This document shows, one piece after another, positions 56,111-64,000 of a stretch of 64,000 nucleotides of DNA; within the stretch, counting starts at the first letter, position 1, and every line of letters starts with the position of its first letter. Origin of the DNA: Triatoma infestans. Its lineage: Eukaryota; Arthropoda; Insecta; Hemiptera; Reduviidae. The stretch spans positions 124,001-188,000 of the forward strand of contig JAAEAF010000232.1 in assembly GCA_011037195.1 (NCBI GenBank). Direction: 5' to 3'. Under the pieces are notes generated by a model. It made no database searches. It had not been told where the DNA came from and saw nothing but the letters and a program-made list of their open reading frames with translations. Made by a program: the position numbers and the translations under genes.

Positions 56111-59100
56111 CTGTAAAATTATTATAATTATTATTACATTGAATTATCAAAATATTTATGTAATCATGGGCCAATATAGTGGAAGTAATTCGTCAACGAT
56201 GACTGATAGTATCTAATGATAACTTTAATATACTGATAAGAGGATCATAATAATGAGATAATATAAAATTAATGTTGTATTCATCACTTACAAGCTGAGT
56301 CTATCGATGCCAATTCTCCACAGCTGTATTCTATGGAATAACTGTCATAATCAGTATCTAATACAGTGACTTCCTTATGACAATTGCTGGTAGATTCCTC
56401 TGAAACATCACCTGTTTTGGAGAAAATAACATTTATGAACTAAACGTTAAATGAAACATAATACAAAATCTAGGGTGAAACACTCACACCACATTTAAGT
56501 ACTATTATTTTAATTATTGGTTGCTTAATTATTGCGTCTAATTATTAAAATTTTAATTAACAAATATTCTTAAGACTTGAAACTTTTACTACACGTTAGG
56601 TAACCATAATAATTCTGATAATAATGCTTGATAGAGGGAATGTACTTGATAGCATTTAGGGCTTTAAGTTACGCCTGATTGTGGCTACAATATATAGCAG
56701 TGGCCTGTTGACAGCCAGACAACATTACTTATGACTGTTTTAATTTAAATCCAATTCATAAATTCCATAGAACCCACTAAAAACCAATTTTTTCGAAAAA
56801 ACCCATGCCGCAACAGCCGATGATGGGCCAACGCGTGCCAGACGGCGATTAGAATAGGGGGCGTGTGGTAAGTACGCCGCTGTTCCAACGCCGTTTAGTT
56901 CCGGCCTTCGCTACCTAGGGCGTACTAACTGTAGCTTCCCATTTTTATCACGATGCTGGGTAAATATCGACTTTGCCCTCACGGGAATCGAACCCTAAAC
57001 TCTCGCACGAAAGCGGTGAGCTAGCCAATAGACCAACGGGTCAAGACTTTCCGAAAAGAAAACATGGTCGATTTATATCTGGTGCAGTCAGCATTCTTGT
57101 ATAAAGAAAAATCATTCGAGATGTTTTCAAACAAATTTAGAATTTGAATCGATAATCGCTTGTTCAGTTAATATATTGTCTTACATTAATCAGCGTAGAA
57201 GAAAAGCAACGGAACAAAGCATTATTTTTATTTTGTCAGAGGTACACCGGAAATCGTTGAAGAACTACAATATTTGGGAATAACTATCAGTTTTGAGAAT
57301 TAACCTGCACAACCCATGTAACAAATAACTTAATTGAACCGGAAGTATCACTTCTCACTTTTTTGCAATTTCCTCAAAAAGTGGCTCCAACGATATTCTT
57401 TAAACTTGTTGTATCAACTACACTTATTACACAAACAAAGTGGTACAACTTTTATTTAAACATTTCTCCAGGAGAAATTCATGTAAAGCAGTTTTTGGGA
57501 GAAGGGCAAAGTTACGTTTTCCTCTAAAGTGCTATTATAGTTTATTAAGCAGTTCTCCATATTCTAAGTTTGAAGGAAATCGGTTGGCTGGAATTGCGTA
57601 TTTCATTAAATTTGTTGCACTAACTATGAACACAGAGATTTATGAACTTTTATACGAGGAAATTCATTTAATGAAGTTTCTGGGGTTGAGCAGTGTTTGG
57701 GTTTTCGAAAGTCATTTTATTAAGTTTAGGTTTTCTCCAAATTGAAGACAAGCAACATTTGGTAAAAATTATAAGTTTGAAAAAAAATTTTATAACTTAA
57801 ATCTTGGTAAACGGCATAGTGATGAAAGTCCGTTACACACCAGATTTAAAAAAAAAAAATCATTAGAGCATAGAGGGGCCGCGCGTCCAAATTTCCAGAT
57901 CCAAATACGTTTGGTGTTGTAGGCGTGTAATACTGCTCACTTATATTTAGATAAGTGGTGCTATCTGTATTCAGAATACAATTATAGTTTGATAAAAACA
58001 ACAAACGAAACATATACTACAAACAAAAACGGGTATATATATAAATATTTTTTATGTCAAGGCGCGTCAATATCTATGGTCATTAAAGCCCAGACCCTTC
58101 TCAGTGCACGGCCGGCCTCCTGACAGTGTTCTCTTGCTACAGACGACACAGTCTATCACCGAACTGTAGCTATCACTGAGCTGTAGGGGCTCCTAGGAAG
58201 AAAAAATCTAAGGGTGGCATTGGACTGGAGTCCAACGCATTAACCACCTAGCTATTCCCGCCCCTACAAACATATATGAAAAATGAATATTTATACAAAC
58301 CTCTGCCTGCATGGCGTAAGTAGTATTTTCCAGAGAAATTTCTGTACATAACATGATTTGTTTCTGAGAACAGATGATGGTATTCATGTCCAGATTTGCT
58401 CACTCTAAAAATAGAAAGTTAATAAGTTGTAAAATAAACCTAAACTATACTATATTTATATTTAGCTTAACATCAAAAATCAAAATGCTTTCCTGTCAAT
58501 GAAAAATCATTTATGACCATGAATAGAAAAAAATCTTGAAGTGTGCATATGCACATATCCGCTTATACTTCATTAGTGTAGTCATCATCATTGGCATTTA
58601 AGGAGGCATCAAATATAGATAAACTGAAATGTTTTTTGGGGAAAATATATTTGCAATTTATTGAATGGCTTACTGGTTTTTAATAAAATGATAATTAAAT
58701 ACATTAAAAAAAAAAATAACAGAAAAGAATAAAAAATAAATAAGATAGAAAGTTTGAATTGGAAATCACTGTTGGCCACAAAAAATAAGCAGACTGTCAT
58801 GGAAAATATCTCTGATGCTTTCGATCTCTGCGGAACCACAATAAATAATATAATAACTTTATATAATCCTTTTTGTATATTCAGTTTTATATTTACGTAT
58901 AACAAACTGATATTTAGGGGTACACCAAGTTTCCCTTCAAAATACTTGATGTCAGCGCCAGCTCTGGCGGTTATGTCGCCCCGGACAAAAAGACAAATAC
59001 CGCCCCATAAGAATATATATATATATATATTTAAGCAAGTCTATGCATGTTCAAACACAAACTGAAGGAGCGCTCTGCTCGCATGCTAATGCTATTCTGT

Positions 59101-61643
59101 TGAGAAAAGTATATGCATATTGGAACAAGTTCAAGCATCATTCTTTACAAATTCTGCGTTGGTTTTTGAATAATAGTGTAAATATTTTTATCTTCTTGAC
59201 ATAAACAATGTAAATACACTACGCACTGTAAATTTTTAGCGAACGAAACAATCGATATGTGAATGTTTCTATTAATTTAGGATTAACATATCAATATTTT
59301 TCTCATTCTTCCAGCCAAAATGGCGCACCGGACAAATGTCCGGGTTCCCGCCCCTAGAGCGACGCTTTTCTGTGGTTCTTCTCCGCAGCCTGTCTAATCT
59401 TATAGTCATCCTCCTGAAGAAGTAGGCTTAAGATCACTTGCGATTATTCAAGGAAAAATTAAATTGCGGTAGCGGAAAATTTAGCAGAAATTATGTATTT
59501 ATGGTGGAAATTTAGCAAATTTTGTTGAAAGATAAAACATATGAGTAATTTATTTAATAAAAAATAGATTTTATATGTTCATTTTTCTAATTTTTTTGAA
59601 CAGTTTTATTTCAGGAGATTCATTTAGACTAAAATTCTATCCAATTCCTTCTCGCCCGAATATGTATTCTAGAACCCAAAAACAATAGATTCTTGAAAAT
59701 CTAATTACTGAATTTTTTTCCTTCCGACGCCATAAGTTCGGCAATTCAACCATTCTACGACAAGAGACAAAGAACAACATTACAATCCGAATTTAATGAA
59801 AAATCTCTACATAAATTAGCGGATAGAATTGGAAACCGAATATCCAGATTTAGTAAGCAGAGCAACGAATGCAATCTTATTGTTTGGTTCTACATTCTGC
59901 CATGAAACACATTTAAAACCAAATACAGGATTAAATTACAGTTAGAAACAGATCTTTGTGTTGCATTAACAGAGGGCATCAAACCAAGAATTGTCCAATG
60001 TTACTAAACAGATACAATTACATTGCTCACATTCTCAAATTTTAATTCAAAATTTATATTTTTAATATTATATTATATTGCATAGGAGTTACTACTTATA
60101 ATTACTTTCGCTTAGGGTTTCGCGTTCAAAAAGTTAGTAGACCACTGCTCTAGACTACCAAAAACGATTGGGAAAGAAATTATTAAATGCTACATATTTC
60201 GTTAACAAAATGAATAATTATATTTTAAGATTTAAGTTAGGAGATCTTTTAAAACTTCAAAATATTCAGTTATGAGAAAAATAAAAAGCCTAGGAGCAAC
60301 TAGAAATATATAATTTAGCATCACAGACTGAAGTTTTTAGGGAGCATAAAAATTCTAGTAGGTATACGTTTGCTAAAAAGAAGACTGTTTAACTATGTGG
60401 TTAAAGAAGGATAGTTGCATCTGAGTGCATGCCGTTCTTTGGCAATAAATGTTATGGGCAGATTGGTGATTTAAATGAAAATTTAAATCATTTTCTAATT
60501 GTTCGTTGTAATTCAAGGAGTTTGTCTTTTTTTAATTTAAGCGCGCCAACGTCAATGATCATTGGGACCCGGAGCCTTCTCAGTGCACTGCCCGCCTCCA
60601 CACAGTGTTCTCTCGCTACAGACAATATTGTCCATCAACGGACGGTGAGTTGTAGACGCTTCTAGGAAGAAAGAATATCTAAGGGGCAGCACTTTACCTG
60701 TAGTGGGAGATTCAGGGGTTGAAAAATTAATAAATAAATGCTATTACTGCTCCACTATAATTAATGTATATATATATATATATACTTAAGATTCTAAGGA
60801 ATTCATTTAGAGATTAAGAGAGGGGAGAGACTCTCAGTGAGAGACAGAGATAGGCAAGTATGTTGTGTGTAGACTGGATATTTGTGGTTGGCTGATCGCA
60901 CGGAAGGCATCTTTGTCCTTGAAGATGGTGAGAGCTCTTGAAGATGGGCCTCCACTGTCTTTTCTTCCTTCAATTTTGACACGTGTTGTAGGGCAGTAGG
61001 ACGGTGCTTTTCCCCAACCATTGGTTGGCTACGTATACATTCATAAGACCTTGGCGCTCCTTGCAGATAGCAGGGACCTAATTTGGCTTGTGATATGCCA
61101 TAACAGACTCAAACCCGGTATCCGGTGAGAGTCCAACCCGCTACCACTGAGCTAATCCCTTCCTACCAACCATTTATTATTTATATGTATATATAAATGT
61201 AAAAGTGAAAATTACATACCTAGTGGTATCGAGAAAAAAATCTTCATTTGCTCTTCCTAACCAAGAAAATTCATAGCGCTTATAAACACAAAATGATGTT
61301 ATTTCATCTTTTCTCGGGAAGTTTAGTACATAATATCTACTTAGATACCATTCTCCTCTAAAATACTGGTGAAAGAAAGAAATAATACCAGAGTGAATGA
61401 ACATTTTATATAAAAAGTAATATGTATAATTTCAAATTGAAAAATCAGTTAACTTACATTTGAGTTATTAAATTTTTCTTTTGGTGGCAGATCAAGGCAT
61501 CCTTGTGTAATTACTTTTTGTAATTCTTGAGTTATATTCTGTTGTTTTGATTCTTGTCGACTATGTACTTCTGGACTAGATGTTGATAGGGTGATTATTC
61601 CCAGCAAGATAAAAAATAGTAAGGATATGAATCTAGAAAACAT
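55977..61643 (-). CDS. Lipocalin L3, complete five-exon gene
   Basis: Joined exons: 61,643-61,458, 61,365-61,220, 58,404-58,301, 56,411-56,292 and 56,110-55,977; 229 codons, no stops, every intron GT-AG, phases 0-2-1-1, the order I recall as usual for lipocalin introns. Residues 1-20 are a signal peptide, so the protein should be secreted. GEW at 66-68 is the lipocalin first-strand motif. LDTDY (163-167) and the following EYSC are the strand F-G signature. LKKFGLKIEDF is the C-terminal helix. Cys at 49, 88, 156, 176 and 224: four match L2 and can form the two usual disulfides; C156 is extra. Lipocalins bind small hydrophobic ligands or amines, and in blood-feeding bugs many are salivary anti-haemostatic proteins. 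Ligand and tissue are unknown here. Confidence 0.87.
56292..56411 (-). CDS. Lipocalin L3, exon 4
   Basis: After CCAAAACAG, before GTAAGTG; 120 nt. KEVTVLDTDYDSYSIEYSC. Has an additional Cys (SNCH) and three more codons after EYSCG than L2. Confidence 0.87.
56805..57050 (-). mobile_element. tRNA-derived SINE, family A (L3 intron 3)
   Basis: Counterpart of 21,108-21,350; B box GGTTCGATTCCCGTGAGGGC. Confidence 0.8.
57330..57745 (+). repeat. Fold-back-type repeat segment (L3 intron 3)
   Basis: Counterpart of 21,640-22,090, with an internal deletion of about 55 bp near 57,555. Confidence 0.6.
58050..58265 (-). mobile_element. tRNA-derived SINE, family B (L3 intron 3)
   Basis: Counterpart of 22,390-22,590; head GGGAATAGCTAGGTGGTTAA on the minus strand. 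Confidence 0.7.
58301..58404 (-). CDS. Lipocalin L3, exon 3
   Basis: After TTCTATTTTTAG, before GTTTGT; 104 nt, phase 2 in and 1 out. Variable first half (VSKSGHEYHHLF), conserved second half (TNHV, RNFSGKYYLRHA). Confidence 0.87.
58795..58845. repeat. Fragment of palindromic repeat arm (L3)
   Basis: Counterpart of 23,180-23,245. Confidence 0.5.
58906..60147 (+). mobile_element. hAT transposon without the Ty3 insertion (empty site)
   Basis: AACTGATATTTAGGGG...CGCCCCATAAGAATATATATATATATATATTTAAGCAAG runs unbroken from sequence matching 23,573-23,693 to sequence matching 35,518 onward (the joined run is shown in pieces: CCGCCCCATAAGAATATAT then TATTTAAGCAAG). The first 45 bp of the element are deleted. 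Right end AGTAGACCACTG at 60,147. Confidence 0.8.
60530..60715 (-). mobile_element. tRNA-derived SINE, family B (L3 intron 2)
   Basis: Counterpart of 5,771-5,960 and 37,030-37,215. Confidence 0.6.
60795..61168 (-). mobile_element. tRNA-derived SINE, family C (L3 intron 2)
   Basis: Counterpart of 6,040-6,398; head GGGATTAGCTCAGTGGTAGC on the minus strand. Confidence 0.65.
61220..61365 (-). CDS. Lipocalin L3, exon 2
   Basis: After TTTCACCAG, before GTATGT; 146 nt. FRGEWYLSRYYVLNFP then TSFC. The C-terminal half differs heavily from L2 (NEDFFLDTT against TEYFHHYST). Confidence 0.87.
61458..61643 (-). CDS. Lipocalin L3, exon 1 (signal peptide)
   Basis: ATG at 61,643, 62 codons, donor GTAAGT. 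Signal peptide MFSRFISLLFFILLGIITLS. Contains five residues (EVHSR) missing from L1 and one Cys (QGCLDLPP). Another in-frame TTG 16 codons upstream is not needed. Confidence 0.87.
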
Positions 61644-61670
61644 AAGTTCATTGTGAGATTGGGAACAATA

Positions 61671-61702
61671 AATCTGATTTGAAATATTCAAAGTTTATTT
61701 TA
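61671..61702 (-). promoter_or_regulatory. L3 core promoter (TATA-like plus initiator)
   Basis: On the minus strand TAAAATAAAC (61,702-61,693) stands about 27 bp above TCAGATT (61,677-61,671), an arthropod initiator form, giving a predicted start at 61,675 and a 5' UTR of about 30 nt. Same in L1 and L2. Confidence 0.5.
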
Positions 61703-61772
61703 CAGCTAGCCCAGTGGTGTGTAGCTAAAGCTGGTACTAGTGTACTTGGAGTAATTATATTTAATTGAATAT

Positions 61773-61964
61773 GTGGATCGGTCCGCAATGTTAGATAGCA
61801 TCTACTATTTCATCTGTCGTAGCGCGAATATTCTTTATTATCCGGTTTCGGATTTTCATCCATCGTCATTGCAAATTCACCAAGTTATTGTAGAGAGTTC
61901 ACTTAACGCAATAATTCTTATTATTGTTGGTTTGTTGATTGTATATATGTGCGGTTGGCTGTAA
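61773..61964 (+). CDS. Small putative membrane-protein ORF, head-to-head with L3
   Basis: As at 6,980-7,171 with two substitutions (F to Y, L to I), each from one base change. First ATG at about 61,788. Function unknown. Confidence 0.4.
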   Translation: MDRSAMLDSIYYFICRSANILYYPVSDFHPSSLQIHQVIVESSLNAIILIIVGLLIVYMCGWL

Positions 61965-61977
61965 GGTTATGTTACTC

Positions 61978-62002
61978 TGTGTGTGTGTGTGTGTGTGTGT
62001 GT
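61978..62002. repeat. (TG)n microsatellite
   Basis: About 12 units; length differs between the three paralogs. Confidence 0.85.
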
Positions 62003-62199
62003 TTAATGACAACATGGAATTACTATAAACAATGATTAAACATTAGAAAATAGTGTATAATAAATAGCATGTTTTGAAGAATACTTTATAATTATTTTAA
62101 TTGTGGTGTTAAGTATGCTCAGTGTTTTATTAAGTCATTTTTATTAGGAGGACGGCGATAAGAAATTTCATAAAAGGACAAAAGGAATATGCATGCTAC

Positions 62200-63440
62200 G
62201 ACGGATAAAATACTAGAGACTGTATGTTTAGTTAAGAAGATAGTGCCAATCACAGTGTATCAATAACATTAGAAATCTAACGTCTAGATTTCTCAAAAAA
62301 CGAATTGTTTCAAATGTTACAAATAAAAATGGTACTTAGTATTCCAAGAAAATCGATCATGTCATATTTGAGGTAATTGCCCCCCTCCACAAATGTATGA
62401 AACACACAACGTTCTCTTACTCCAGTTTTCAAAGTTGTAATTGACAAATTTTATAATTAGTATACCAATTTAATTAAATTCATCGAAAACTGAAAAAAAA
62501 ACTGTTCAGTAAAAACGCACTTCTGGATCACTAATTTTCTTGAAACTCCGAATTTTGCCAATCTATTTATTTCTAATAATTTTGTTTAGATGGTACAATT
62601 ATATAATCAACTATGATTAAGGGAAGGGAATAGCTAAGTTGCTAGCGTACGGGACTCATAGCGTACGGGACTCAGCGTACGGTTAGCGCGAGAAAAATAT
62701 GATTAGACTAGAAAAAAATACAACGCCGACCTTCCCCCAAAAGCCCCCGTAAATGACTTTACCAAGAGAAATGTTTCAAATAAAAGTTGTAGCACTTTAT
62801 AAGTGTAGTGTGCATACCTAGTTTAAAGAAAGTCGTTGGAGCCGTTTTATAGAAAATAACAGAAAACTGAAAAGTACATTTCAATAAATACGCACTTCCA
62901 GTAATTCGATTTTCTTCAAACTCGGAATTTCAACCACTTATTTAATTCTAATTAATATTATTTAGATGACATAATTGTGTAGTAACCTGAAATACCACTT
63001 TAGAGGAAAACCTAACCCACCACCCTCCACAAAATTGCCCTTAAAGGCATTTTTTTCAGAGTAACGTTCTAAATTAAAGTTGTATATCGTTGTATGTTTA
63101 GTTGATATATGAAGTTTAAAAAAAATCGTCTGATCCATTTTTGAGAAATCGCAAGAAAGGAAAAAACACTCAGTAAGAGGTGCTTTCGGTTGAGGAATTT
63201 TGACAGATGACCTACTGTCGGATCCTTTCGTGATACCTAAACAGAATATCAAGTTTGAACTTTCTACGTTTTCTTTTTTTTGGGCTTTACTGATCACATA
63301 CATATGCGCGAACACGTAAACACGCCATTTTCTATAAACCACATTATTTTGCATTCAGGAAACCTCAAAAACTGTATTTTCGGTGAAAACACGATATCAA
63401 AAATTTGCCACGATTACAATCCTTACTAGGAGTAACAGGA
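62200..63440 (-). repeat. Fold-back repeat, left arm (L3 unit)
   Basis: Counterpart of 7,560-8,607, more diverged, with an 80-bp insertion at 62,621-62,701. Confidence 0.65.
62613..62704 (+). mobile_element. Short SINE-head-like insertion with target duplication
   Basis: GGAATAGCTAAGTTGCTAGC resembles the A-box head of SINE family B; it is followed by AGCGTACGGGACTC twice and a third partial copy. Flanked by TATGATTA on both sides; absent from the L1 and L2 units. Confidence 0.55.
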
Positions 63441-64000
63441 AGTAAAAATCAAAAGAAGCAAAATCCCATAGATAGGTCGCATTTTCTTCAAGAATTTGGA
63501 ATTTCAGCAATGCTTTCAGTTTCCCTTAATCAGAGCTAAATTTATTATTCAAACATATTTTTCAGAACTTCCTTTGTTTACATTGCATTAGAAAAACATT
63601 GTTTTCATAAAATTATTTATAATATCATTTATCCAATTATCTATTTAGTAAAAAATAAATGTAATATTTAACACGAATGTAAAGTTAGCGTCAGTGTGGG
63701 AAAAACCTGACTTTTTTGAACTACACAATAATCTACTTTATAATTCAATTATTCCAAAATAACTGAAGTTTCTCAAGAACGAACATATTGCGTTCCCGAT
63801 CGACCGCTATTACAGAAATCTTTTTTTTTTTTGCATTATCTCTAGCAAATTAAGGTAAACTTTAAACATAACTTACGTGTGATTCATGCTTGATGAAATT
63901 GTAGCACAGAATATTAAGACCGAATTTAATTGGCACTAGAAGTTGGTGAATCCTATTTGTGTTTATTGTGGTATTACCAGTCTTATATATTATGATCTTA
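63441..64000. other. Core beyond fold-back arm, no gene seen
   Basis: Counterpart of 8,608-9,190. The unit continues past the window edge. Confidence 0.5.

Overview
This is AT-rich eukaryotic DNA, almost certainly from an insect. It has spliced genes, LINEs, tRNA-derived SINEs, hAT and Helitron DNA transposons, and an errantivirus (gypsy-type endogenous retrovirus, a group mostly found in insects). There are no bacterial-style operons, rRNA genes or CRISPR arrays. The only host gene family I can identify is a secreted lipocalin. Its sequence (GEWYL start motif, LDTDY near strand G, C-terminal LKKFGLKIEDF helix) recalls the triabin-like salivary lipocalins of kissing bugs, so a blood-feeding hemipteran is my best guess. 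That assignment is inference.

The window holds parts of three tandem copies of one lipocalin unit, all on the minus strand. L1 (exons 1-2 at 6.4-6.9 kb) runs off the left edge. L2 has exons 1-2 at 37.7-38.1 kb and exons 3-5 at 20.3-22.7 kb. L3 has all five exons between 61,643 and 55,977 and looks intact (229 codons). Intron phases run 0-2-1-1. L2 has lost its ATG and the normal splice acceptor of exon 4. The exons differ between copies far more than the introns and 3' flanks beside them, which suggests diversifying selection.

Intron 2 of L2 (22.7-37.7 kb) is a nest of transposons. A hAT element (23,528-36,649) is split by a Ty3 retrotransposon (23,694-35,517) whose Gag starts with a SAP domain. 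That element is split by a minus-strand errantivirus (25,537-32,954), whose pol region is replaced by LINE debris. L1 carries the same nest (1-4,257). L3 has no retroelement at the matching AT-repeat (about 59.0 kb). This gives the order: unit duplication, Ty3 insertion, errantivirus arrival, then duplication of the loaded unit.

The rest is repeat DNA: fold-back repeats with arms of about 1 kb, three tRNA-derived SINE families, a hAT element with a perfect 8-bp target duplication (16,807-17,899), a LINE insertion with a perfect 12-bp duplication (38,557-39,939), a GC-richer Ty3 remnant (46.5-48.0 kb) and a Helitron 3' end with PIF1-helicase remnants (53.8-54.7 kb). A short ORF with one membrane segment lies head-to-head with each lipocalin promoter; its function is unknown.
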